NCBI GenBank assembly: GCA_964036045.1
Contig: OZ038381.1
Coordinates: 63,984,242-64,048,241 of the forward strand
Source of the DNA: Eutreptiella sp. 'Long Island Sound 2002'
Lineage: Eukaryota > Euglenozoa > Euglenophyceae > Eutreptiales > Eutreptiaceae
DNA length: 64,000 bases
Direction of reading: 5' to 3'
Shown here: positions 55,343 through 64,000 of the stretch, piece by piece
Layout: each line of letters begins with the position of its first letter
Position numbering within the stretch: position 1 is the first letter of the stretch
Notes under the pieces: model-generated
Seen by the model: the letters and a program-made list of their open reading frames with translations, nothing else
Told to the model about the DNA's origin: nothing
The model's database searches: none
Translations under genes and position numbers: made by a program

Positions 55343-57073
55343 ATGCCGCGGCCCAAGGAGCCATTCCATTTGTTAGCGGGTCGTACACAACGGAGGCGCC
55401 TACAAGAGCTCCAGGAGGTTGTTACCAAGGAGCTTGCAGCACCCTACACCGTCAAGTACCTGCCCGACACGTGGCAAATAGTGCTTACCCCCGAAACAAG
55501 AGTTGTAGTCACCGTCCAGCCTGAGCCCACCATGGAGGAGAGGTTGATTATGGCCGTCTGGCGGATCCGGTCATTTCACCTGTCTAGGACGGAGTCGCGG
55601 TACCTAGTGGGGAGCATGACGTACGGTGTGGTATGGGACCAGGTGTACGGCATGCTTCGGCAGCTAGTGTTACCGGAGTCCCGGGCGTTCATTGCCTATA
55701 CGGGAGACGACGCGGCCATCAATGGTGCGGCCTGCTACCTACCTGACCGCATCGACCACCTGTTCAAGTGTCGACCACCTCCACCCTCGGACATCATGCA
55801 GCCCGGGGACCGACGGCTGCATTGGTTGCCTATTGCGGTCGACGGTACATCGAGGCATGACGCCTCGTACGTCCCTTGCACGTTTGGTGGCACCGCTAGC
55901 CCCAACCAACTATCTAGTTGGTGGCTACTAGGGGGCAGTGAAAAGTGGGAGACCCTCTACGCGGCCTCCCAAGAAATTGATTTTGATGATGAGTTGCGCA
56001 AGGCCGCAACCGTAAGTTTTAAGCATACGGGAGGGAACGATAGGCAGTCCCATTTTTTTCTGTGTGCAGATGGTAAAGCACAGGTGCTCATGGCGGGCTG
56101 GCAAAACTGGAAGGCAGAATCCCCTGGTGCCACCGTGTGTTGGGTCTGCATGCGTAACCGTGCTCTGTGCCTTGCTACGTTTGGCACAGCAAGTGCGATA
56201 GACGGCAACTGGGAAGCGGCTGTTGCCATAGGTGCTATATATAGGACCATTACGAGTGATAAGCGAGTGCCTGATTTTGGCCTCCGTGCGGTCTTTCTTG
56301 TCCCGTTGTGTGGCATCAACGGGACACGGGACCTAGTTGTACAATTGACAGGGACGGCACCGGCCACTGTGGCACACACCATGCTGCAACCGGTTCTAGA
56401 TGAGGCACGGCTTGCAGCACGAACTTGCACCTGTGCCTCATTAAACAATGACAAGGCAAACAGCAAGGGGAAGGTGAGGATGGAGTGTGCTGTTGCCATC
56501 CATTTCATGCGGAATAGGGGTTGGGAGAAGATAATAGATGCTTGCCTACACCATCCTAGTGTGAGGCAACATCAAGTAGCAGGAAAAAGTTGGGAGTCGG
56601 TGTGCAAAACGTGGTGGGAGAATTTTGCAAGCATGTGTGTATACGCTTGGCGTTCCGCATGGTTCTTCGGGTGCGACTTGGGGCGGCTCCGGAACCATAG
56701 CATAGCCATGGGCACCGCCCACAATGAGCTCCAGCGGGGCAAACTTCTGTGGACGCATCTTTGGATCGACCACATGTATTATTTTGCAAACAAGTGGAGA
56801 ATCTTGTCAAAGTTCTCCTGCTTTGCCATGGAGGGAAGTCACCGCAGGCTGAAGCGCATGTGGCGCAACAGCGGGGCCCTAGGCCTCCTCCGGGGGAGAC
56901 TAGGGGTGCAAGCGGTTGTGGACAACCACACCATTGACGATAGCCTTTGGTTGCATGGATGGGATGCGACCAAAAGGGCACAACATGGGCAAGGGCCCAT
57001 AAGTGTACAAACGTATGGAAGCCATACAAGAAGACGGCTTCTAACCGACATGCAGCACCTTCAGACTCTATAG
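55343..57073 (+). CDS. Module protein T, copy 3 (putative zinc-containing DDE-type transposase)
   Basis: Intact ATG-to-TAG frame of 576 residues, about 18 bases after an acceptor-like AACAG. Landmarks: IAVDGTSRHD (Asp about 166), LCADGKAQVLM (Asp about 243), TVCWVC (CxxC about 265-269), paired TCTC (about 365), a Trp-rich segment, and FSCFAMEGSHRRLKR (Glu about 496), then a conserved GRLGVQAVVDNHTIDDS tail. The same order occurs in T1 and T2, but overall identity looks low, so T3 is a distinct subfamily. Catalytic roles of these residues are inferred from spacing only. Confidence 0.6.
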   Translation: MPRPKEPFHLLAGRTQRRRLQELQEVVTKELAAPYTVKYLPDTWQIVLTPETRVVVTVQPEPTMEERLIMAVWRIRSFHLSRTESRYLVGSMTYGVVWDQVYGMLRQLVLPESRAFIAYTGDDAAINGAACYLPDRIDHLFKCRPPPPSDIMQPGDRRLHWLPIAVDGTSRHDASYVPCTFGGTASPNQLSSWWLLGGSEKWETLYAASQEIDFDDELRKAATVSFKHTGGNDRQSHFFLCADGKAQVLMAGWQNWKAESPGATVCWVCMRNRALCLATFGTASAIDGNWEAAVAIGAIYRTITSDKRVPDFGLRAVFLVPLCGINGTRDLVVQLTGTAPATVAHTMLQPVLDEARLAARTCTCASLNNDKANSKGKVRMECAVAIHFMRNRGWEKIIDACLHHPSVRQHQVAGKSWESVCKTWWENFASMCVYAWRSAWFFGCDLGRLRNHSIAMGTAHNELQRGKLLWTHLWIDHMYYFANKWRILSKFSCFAMEGSHRRLKRMWRNSGALGLLRGRLGVQAVVDNHTIDDSLWLHGWDATKRAQHGQGPISVQTYGSHTRRRLLTDMQHLQTL

Positions 57074-57224
57074 CGGCGATTCCGGTGCCGCAAGAAACGG
57101 AGATAAGATCACCATACAAACCCGGACCATTGTTGCTTGTAACCGGGGTGCATGCTGGGACGCCTACTAGGGGTGTGAGGACAAATCAGGGCGTGCACAC
57201 CGGTAACATTTGTGTAAAATCACG

Positions 57225-57625
57225 TGAATTCACGTGAAATTCGTACGAAATTTGTGCCAATTTCGTACGAATTCACGTGCATTCACATCTGTGAATCGGT
57301 TACAGGCTTGCCGGGTTTCGGCACCTCTCGTTTTGGGCACGGTTCGGACATGATGGATGTTTTTGGGGCGGGACTTTCAATGGGTGATGCGTAATGAAGC
57401 CGGGGGAAGAGTTTTGGCCCCTCAAATCCCTCGGAAGGATCCAAAAATATGGCATTTTCCCCCAAATGCCTTTGGGTAAATTCAGGTGAAATTCACGTAA
57501 TTCTTCAAACGGCCACTTAACGACCGTTCACGAATGGTACAAAGTTATTGCGGGGGTTATCGCGCTAGTTATCGCGCGATAACTAGTTCATCGCGCGAGT
57601 TATCACGCAGGTTATCGCGCTTCAT
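57225..57625. repeat. TTCGTACGAA tract and TTATCGCG palindromic repeats before O2
   Basis: TTCGTACGAA/ACGTGAA units lie at 57,225-57,290. At 57,545-57,625 five or more TTATCGCG(C) units include the palindrome GTTATCGCGCGATAAC, also present near 14,935, 19,455 and 44,805 upstream of O units 1-3. Confidence 0.8.
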
Positions 57626-57686
57626 TCCCTCTTGTTTTATGTTTCCCCACTTTGCTTTAGCTCTCAAAGCTTTCGTATTCTTTGTA

Positions 57687-59076
57687 ATGGCCCTTGCTGC
57701 TGCCCACGCTTGGTGCGAGCACCATCAAAAGCTCCTTGGGGTCCGTCGCCTTGGCGGTCCCGAAGGGTTTACGATGGGTGACGTCAACATGAGGCGCCCT
57801 GTGGCGACTCGCTTTAAACATGGTGTGGACTTTGGACTCATCGTCCAGAAGTCCCCCTTGTTGGCTGACGAGAAAGACCCCCTGGTTCTCAGCAACTACA
57901 TCTTCGAGTTGCTAGAGGTAAATCCAGGGGTTGCTGGATTTTTGGTCCAGCTGCCTCCGAAGGATGTGGACGCGGTGTTGGAGTCCGTCACCGCCCATGT
58001 CGAGAAGGGTGCGGGGATGAAGACGACCCTTTATGTGGGTCAGGAGGAAGAGGAGGAAGTGGAGGGAGAAGTGGAGGAGGTGGTGCAGGTGGGGGCTGGG
58101 AGGGGGAAGGAGAAGCCCCACAACCCCCTCATGATTAGTGTCCAGAAGGTAAGGATCCGACCGGGTAAGGGGAAGGGGAAGTCCGATGGATGGTTCCCCC
58201 AACCCCTCATCCACAACACCCGCCGGGTCTGCAGTGACGACCCCGAAAACAAGCTCTCCATGCACTCCCTTTGCCCCACTAGGGAGTGGGAGCGTGAGTG
58301 GTATGGGGTCACCACTCCCAACATTATTTCGGGGCAAGGGGTGATTATTTTTCCATTTGGGGCAACACCCCCCCTTATTGGGGAGGCGGAGGAAGTGGTT
58401 GCCGCCGAGCCATTGGGGGCCTTTAATAGGGACCCCAATGATCTTGTGCTCACTGTGGGGGGAAGGCTGGTGGTCAACCACCTCCTGGAGCACCATTTTT
58501 TGAGTGATGTGCAGCTGCAAAGTCTTTTGGATGATCTGGATAGGGTGCCTCTCACAGAGAAGGCACGCATGCACCCATGCATTTTCAATGAGAACCCCCC
58601 CATTGTGGGCAGGGCCCGAGATTCTGGGACCCGCCGCACATTGTATGGCAACTATGGGGGTGCCAACCACCAACCCCTACAAGCTCCACGATGTGCCAGT
58701 CCTCAAAAGGGTCGCAGAGCGTGTGCCTGAGACGGCGAAGGAGAGTGTGGTGGGGGGTGTCGGATGGAGATGCACCATCCTTGACATGGCCGAATTTTCG
58801 GCCTATGACCACACCCCCCAGCACCTCCAGCGCGACGCCCCCCCCCCCTACACCATTCCTGAAGGCACATTGATTATCAATTGCCTTATTATGCTCACCC
58901 ATAATCATGAGGACAAGGATGGGTCGCATTTTCTTTTTGTGCCCTCTAGTAGTTCGGGGTTCCCTGACCCTTGGGTGGAGAGGGCTGTGCCATTCAAGAG
59001 GGGCACTACCTTTTTTTTCAATGACCTTGATGTTGGTGCCGAATCCATTTTTTTAGGTGGTTTGCCCCAAAATTGA
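57687..59076 (+). pseudogene. Module protein O, copy 2 (2OG-Fe(II) oxygenase-like fold, active site incomplete), one frameshift
   Basis: The start MALAAAHAW at 57,687 follows CTCTCAAAGCTTTCGTATTC, a sequence conserved before O4 at 60,358. The first frame runs to 58,730; the homologous continuation is in another frame from about 58,675 to the stop at 59,076. An N-terminal domain (ELLEVNPGVAGFLVQL), a Glu/Val-rich insert, then RRTLYGNYGGAN, GWRCTILDMAEF and HFLFVPSSSSGFPDP align with O1. The HxD pair and distal His of O1 are not conserved here, so it may be non-catalytic. It ends 36 bases before the terminal repeat at 59,113. Confidence 0.5.
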
Positions 59077-59112
59077 GGCTAGGTGGGTGTTCCGGAAATT
59101 GTGTTCTAACTA

Positions 59113-59148
59113 GGGGTTCCGCACAACGCCCTAGAACCCTGCATCCCA
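59113..59148. repeat. Right terminal repeat of the unknown element in gene C
   Basis: GGGGTTCCGCACAACGCCCT then AGAACCCTGCATCCCA is the reverse complement of the left ends at 14,704, 19,221 and 44,571. The C coding sequence resumes right after it. Confidence 0.6.
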
Positions 59149-59946
59149 TGCCATACGCGTCCATGTGGGGAGGCAGCGGAAGGGGGGGGCTGACACCATT
59201 GACGTTGAGGGGGAGGACGACGCCCCCCCACCCCCTCGGCCCGGAAGCGGAAAGCCCGGGCTCCCCCCCCCCCAAGGGGACGCCGATGCCCCCCCCCCCC
59301 TCCCAAGAAAGCCCCGCGTACGGCCACCCCGGCAGAGCGGGCGGAGCCGGCGGCAGGGCGTGGGCAGAGGGGGGCGGTGGGGGAGTGAATGGAGCAGCAG
59401 CATCAGCTGCAGCGGGCGGGGGTGTGGGAGGTGCGCGCACCTCGAGGCCCGCCTGTCCAGGGCCAGTGACGACAGGCGGGCCACCGAGACGCGGTTGGCG
59501 GAGGTCACCAAGGAGAGGGACCGCCTGGTCACCAGGGGTGAAAACCCTGGAGCGCGACTTGGGGACGGCGCACAAGGCCGCGGGGGCACCGGCAAAGCCC
59601 CCGGCACAGACAGGGGAGGGGGCTGAGGGTGCCGAGGGCCCCCCGGTGAGGAGGGCGGGCGGGGGGGGGGAGGGGGCAATGCCGCCCGTGTCCGGTACCT
59701 TCTGGCCGGCGCGCAGGCTTGGCATGCCCAGGCCGAGGCATGCGCCGGCCAGATGTCGGCCGTGTCGACTGACCTCCGGATGGCCATGCTGGCAAGCAGC
59801 CATCAGGTCGAGGTGGACACCGTGGCGACCGACATGGCGAGCGTCAGCGGCCATGGACCCCTCCTTCGCTGAGGCGGTGGTGGAGCAGAGCTCCCAGGGC
59901 TCCACTAGCCGGACCTCTGCTCCAGGGGGGGGGGTAGCCCACCCTT
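59149..59946 (+). pseudogene. Module protein C, C-terminal remnant (unit 5)
   Basis: It resumes the C gene at the codon where units 1-3 are cut (MPYASMWG against LAMRIHVG in unit 4). Acidic segment, Pro-rich basic linker, coiled coil (SRASDDRRATETRLAEVTKE) and the Ala-rich C-terminus are visible in shifting frames broken by C and G runs and by a deletion of VRRQYPPHRLT. It is followed by the spacer to O4. Confidence 0.5.
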
Positions 59947-60401
59947 AAACTTCGGGACCACCTGTCACTTCTAACCTGCAAGGATGTTATTTGTACATTT
60001 TTATAAATGCATATATGTACCCTTCGTGAACCAGCCGTTTGAATCCGAGATTCACGGTACCGTGAATTTCACCCAATGTTGCTGTGTTTTGCTCGTAACT
60101 TGGTGCCATCCTGTGCTTTTGTCGTGCTACCTTCGCCCAAAGTAAGATCCAACAAATATGTGCAATTTAGAGGTTTAAAGTCCCCGCATGGTTCAACACA
60201 TTTGGTGAGATTCGCGTGACTTTGAAATTCACGCACCCAGATTCACGTAGAAATTCACGGGAGATTCACAGATTCACAACAATGTGAAATTCGCACGAAT
60301 TTCGTACGAATTTCGCACGAATTTACCCTCCTTTCCACTCTTTCGCTTTGTCACAGCTCTCAAAGCCTTCGCATTCTCTTTGAATCATGTCCTAGCAGAC
60401 T
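59947..60401. other. Conserved spacer upstream of O4
   Basis: No gene. ATGTACCCTTCGTGAACC (60,013), the ACGGTACCGT palindrome (60,054) and TTCGTACGAA units (60,285-60,330) match the spacers before O units 1-3. The TTATCGCG block of those units is absent here. Confidence 0.6.
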
Positions 60402-62283
60402 ATGTCCCAGCTCGCCAGCCTCGCCTCGTGCCCCGACCCCGCAGCCGACACCCTCGCCCATTACCAAGCCCTCCCCGTCGCCAACCATCAATTGGAGGAG
60501 GCGACGTACAGATTGGGGGCATTGGGGGTGGATGATGTTGTGGGCTGGGCAGCATCCCTCGACCCCTCCCCCGAGGTCATCCACATCGACATGCGCAGCC
60601 CCACCTGCAACTCCTACCTCGGGGGGAGGGGATGGGCCACAACCTTGTGGAGGGAACTGCGCCGCCAACTCCCCTCCCTTAACTTTCTGCATCTAACCCC
60701 TCTCCCCTCCAGTGTTGACCAGCTCCTCAACTCCATGAGGACTAACCCTGTGGGGAAGCCTAAGGACGCCCACTTCCAGGTGTACCCGACCCCTAACCTC
60801 GTCCATAACCCCCGCACTGTGATATGGTGTGCCTGCAGGTTCTTGGTGCAGGCGCACCAGCAGACCACTCTTTTTTCCCCTTTTCTTGACACCTTGCCAA
60901 CCCCCGGTGGTGGGATGATATCCCATCCCACCATCCCCCCCCAGGTGCACGTCCCCGACGTCACCCACCACACCTTCTATAGCACAACTTGTTTGCAATG
61001 GTACCGTGGTGCCTCATGCGCCCCCCCCTTCATTTCGAGTGAACCCCCCCTCCGCACCAAACCCCTTCCCGACCCCCCTCTCGGGGTGATGGGCAGCCCT
61101 GACCCCGCCATTGACAGGGTTGGCCCCTCCCAGCCGGCCCTCAACTTTGTTGATGGGAACGGCTACATTGTGTTTCGGGGGCTTGTGGAGGCACGGGATT
61201 GTGAGGTGGGGTGGAACAAGGTGATGAAGGCGTGGGGCAGTGGCGACGAAAAAGTCGTGGCAAAAAATTTTGAGCTCCTTTTCAACGCCGCGCGGAGTGA
61301 GGAGCAGGCCAAGGATCCTGAGCTCCCCCGGCGTTGGCAAAGCAAGAGCAACTTGGGGTCGGGGGTGGGGGGGCCTCTCTTCAAGAAGTTCCACCCCCAC
61401 CTCACCGAAAGTGTCCCTGGGGTTGCGGACCTCCACCCATCGACGCCGGGCAGCGTCATTGTGGCTAGTGTGGGGAGTGGGCCGCAGCTCCCCCACACCG
61501 ATGTCGCCACCCACCCCGAGGTCCCCCCCCCCCCCCACAACAGGGAGGTCTCGGGGTGGCACCTGAGTAGCTTCCTCTGCTTGTCAGACGACTACCAGGT
61601 GGCGGTGCAGGCGGGGACGGCCCTGGGGGAGGCGTGGGAGTTGCGTTGGGACACCGTTGAGCTGCAGAGGGGGGGCATGCTGCTGATGGTGGCCACCAGC
61701 CGCCATCATGGATTGCCTGCCCTCCCCGACTCCAAGGATGGGCTGCAGGGGGCTCTTTTTAACTTGTGGACCCCCGACCCCCGACACAAACACCACCAGG
61801 CCCACACCACACACTTGGACGCCACCCCCCCCAAGGAGGCACTGGAGGTTGCTGGGGATTTGTCCAGCTGGGACTTCCCGAGCGTGGACCAGGTGTTGTG
61901 GGAGGGGAAGGGGGCGGTTGGGACGGTGGGGTTGTGGGAGAGGGATGCTGCCCAGGCCCTCTTCGCCGACCCCGCCGAGTCGGTCCCGGCAGGCCCCCCC
62001 ACCTGCCCCTTCCACCCCACCTTCCTCTCCAGGTCGGCCCCGGCCTCCGGCCTCGCCGTCATCGAGGTCGGCGAGCAGTGCATGCTGTTCTTCGTGGGCA
62101 GCGTGCACCAGCTGGAGGTCTTCAAGGGGGACAGTGCCGATGCGGAGTCAGAGATCACCTTTGCCATGACCGGCCTTGCCCCCCCGGAGCGGCCGACCAC
62201 GCTGTGGCACCTGGTGAACACGGTCCCAGCGTGGCGGTCACCCAAGCGCGCGAAGACCGGTGCATGGAGCATCACCTGCCCAT
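60402..62283 (+). CDS. Module protein O, copy 4 (2OG-Fe(II) oxygenase-like), intact first exon(s) of an O-C gene
   Basis: One uninterrupted frame starts MSQLAS and reaches the splice donor at 62,284 (T|GTGAGT). An N-terminal domain with DDVVGWAASLDPSP comes first. In the middle, around residues 140-180, the frame seems to pass through compensating indels. The oxygenase core has NGYIVFRGLV, PGSVIVASVG, LPHTDVATH (HxD, about residue 368), LQRGGMLLMVATSRHHG (distal His, about residue 430) and GALFNLWTPD. A C-terminal beta-rich region ([20 protein letters not shown]) follows. HxD and His suit Fe(II) binding; the substrate is unknown. The exon joins C6 in phase 1. Confidence 0.65.
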
Positions 62284-62562
62284 GTGAGTGCAAGGTGTGC
62301 TTGCTTGTGTGTTTGCTTTGTTTATTGGCAAATTGGACGAAATTCACGTGAAATTCGTACGAAATTCGTACGAGTAACGTACGAATTTCCCGTGAATAAA
62401 TTTGTGTGAATATTCTGGAAATGTGAAATTCGTACGAAATTCGTACGAATTTCCTACGAATTTCTGTGAATTTCATCCAATTTGCTCCTTTTGTTCTTGC
62501 ATTGCCTCGTGTCCACTCCCCCCTTCTCAATTTGTGCCTTGCACACTTCCCCACATCTGCAG
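62284..62562 (+). other. Intron joining O4 to C6
   Basis: GTGAGT donor at 62,284 and CACATCTGCAG acceptor ending 62,562. Phase 1 splicing (T plus GT) keeps the frame open into the C exon. It contains TTCGTACGAA palindromes. In the equivalent introns two piggyBac-like insertions have occurred. Confidence 0.7.
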
Positions 62563-64000
62563 GTCCTGTTCACCGCGTGGTCACTGGATATTCGGCACCA
62601 CACCAAGCGCAAGTACAAGCCCCGGCCCGGTTGCCCGAGGAGCACGCCGAGCCCCCCGAAGCCCCCGGTGGCGACCAGCTCGCAGGCACCGGTGGTGGAC
62701 GGCCGCCAAGCGAGGCCGGCAGTGTGCGCAGTGAGGGGTCGCGGCGCTCTGGACGTTCGGGAGGCAGCGAGGCCAGCACCGCCACGGGGCATGTGGCGCG
62801 CGAGGTGGTGGTGCCCATGCCGTCCCGCGACGAGTTGGGCGACGCCCACACCGACCCCCCCCCTGGACCGGGTCACCCTGGCCGCCAGGCAGCTGGATCC
62901 GGCCTGGACCGAGCAGGTGCCGCCCGGGCCCGATGGGCGGCAGCGGCATCTCAGTGCCGTGTGGGACATGGTGTGGGAGGCCCGGGGGGTGCAGGGCACC
63001 TTCCGCATCTCCTTTCCCTGCCCCATTGTGGTCAGGGGGGGGGCCAACCTGCCTGCGGGGCAGGAGCTGGTGGGCATTTTTGCCTACCAGCTTGTGAGTG
63101 GGCACTGGCGGGTGCAGACCGGGGTGTCGCGGATCGGGGAGGAGGGGACGGTGACCACGGCTGGGGTTTTTGGGCTGAATGTGCTCACGGGTTGGGAGCA
63201 GCGGAGGCCGGAGTGGGCGGACGTGGCATGGCTTGCCATGTGCGTCCATGTGGAGAGGCAGCGGAAGATGGGGGTGGCTGACGTCATTGACGTCGAGGAG
63301 GACGAACCCCCCACCCGCAAGCGGAAAGGGCGCCCCCAAGGGGACACGGAGCCCCCCCCGCCCCCGAAAGCCCCGCGTACGGCCACCCCGGCGGAGCGGG
63401 CGGTGCGGGCGGAGCAGGCGGAGCCGGTGGCGGGGCGGGGGCAGAGGGGGGTGGTGCAGGAGTGGGTGGACCAGCAGCGGGCGGGGGCGTGGGAGGCACG
63501 CGCGATCAGCGCGGAGGCCGCCAACCGCGACCTCGAGGCCCATCTGTCCAGGGCCAACGAGGACAGGCGGGACTCCGAGTCGCGGTCGGAGGACGTCACC
63601 AAGGAGCGTGACCGGCTGGCCACCAAGGTGAAAACTGTTGAGCGCGACCTGGTGACGTTGCGCAAGGCAAAGCCAGCGGCACAGCCAGCAGAGGTAGTGG
63701 AGAGGCTTGAGGGTGCCGAGGCCCCCCCGGGTGACAGGGTGGGGGGGGGGGGGGGGCAGTGCCGCCGGTGTCCCGTACCTTCTGGCCGGCGCACAGGCGT
63801 GGCATCCCCAGGCCGAGGCGTGCGCCGGCCAGATGTCGGCAGTGTCCACCGGCCTGCGGATGGCCATGATGGCCAGTGGCAAGCAGGTCGATGTGGACAG
63901 CGTTGCCCCCGACGCCCCCAAGGTGACTGCCGCACTGGAGGAAGTGCGCCGGCAGTACCCTCCCCACCGCCTCACGTCGGCGGCCATGGACCCCTCCTTT
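62563..64000 (+). CDS. Module protein C, unit 6, runs off the window
   Basis: Begins after the acceptor at 62,562. Linker LPEEHAEPPEAPGG, then a Gly/Ser/Arg-rich stretch (SEAGSVRSEGSRRSGRSG), a 9-C tract near 62,857 that shifts frame, and the beta domain ([36 protein letters not shown]). A basic linker and coiled coil (VTKERDRLATKVKTVERDLV) follow, then a C-terminus with TSAAMDPSF at the window edge. Frameshifts coincide with C and G runs (62,857, 63,740), so either decay or homopolymer sequencing errors. Confidence 0.55.

Overview
This is eukaryotic nuclear DNA that is almost entirely repetitive. Spliceosomal introns (GTGAGT or GTATGT to CAG), piggyBac and Helitron proteins, long (AT)n microsatellites, a satellite array and dense nonsense or frameshift decay all argue against a prokaryote or virus. 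I cannot name the species. Dispersed short palindromes, intron-rich transposons and C-to-T decay of CAG, CAA and CGA codons suit a large-genome alga or other protist, but that is inference. No ordinary host gene was recognised.

Layout. (1) 1-9,350 and 52,945-64,000 hold a recurrent three-protein module I call O, C and T. O resembles a 2-oxoglutarate/Fe(II) oxygenase (HxD, distal His, sometimes Arg). C is a beta-rich domain followed by a proline-rich basic linker and a coiled coil. T is a roughly 530-580 residue protein with spaced Asp, Asp-Gly-Lys, CxxC and Glu positions, like a zinc-containing RNase H-fold transposase. O and C appear to be exons of one gene. (2) 13,899-17,412, 18,598-21,926 and 43,947-47,129 are three closely related, damaged O-C units. 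(3) 9,351-13,898 and 47,130-52,940 are two copies of a piggyBac-like transposon carrying an extra multi-exon gene. The second copy is bounded by 12-bp inverted repeats and 4-bp ATAT duplications, and it lies in the O-C intron. (4) 17,466-18,435, 22,325-23,533 and 42,839-43,795 are copies of a non-coding element (called E here) that abuts (AT)n tracts. (5) 24,900-40,600 is a minus-strand block. It holds a Helitron RepHel protein that runs, through single stops, into a SAP / Ulp1-like protease / J-domain extension, plus a GRF-type zinc-finger gene and a UPF1-like SF1 helicase gene. A covarying hairpin sits just upstream of, or overlapping, the start codon of three of these genes, with two orphan copies. 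(6) Tandem repeats fill 23,915-24,480 (188 bp), 29,690-32,170 (about 84 bp) and 40,690-42,838 (114 bp).

How it fits together. The recurring O-C and T modules look like a family of autonomous elements pairing a putative DNA transposase with a putative nucleic-acid-modifying oxygenase. They have been repeatedly invaded by piggyBac, E and another element with 36-bp inverted repeats, and are mostly decayed. The least damaged genes are C at 5,036-6,166, T at 7,221-8,807, T at 55,343-57,073 and O at 60,402-62,283.
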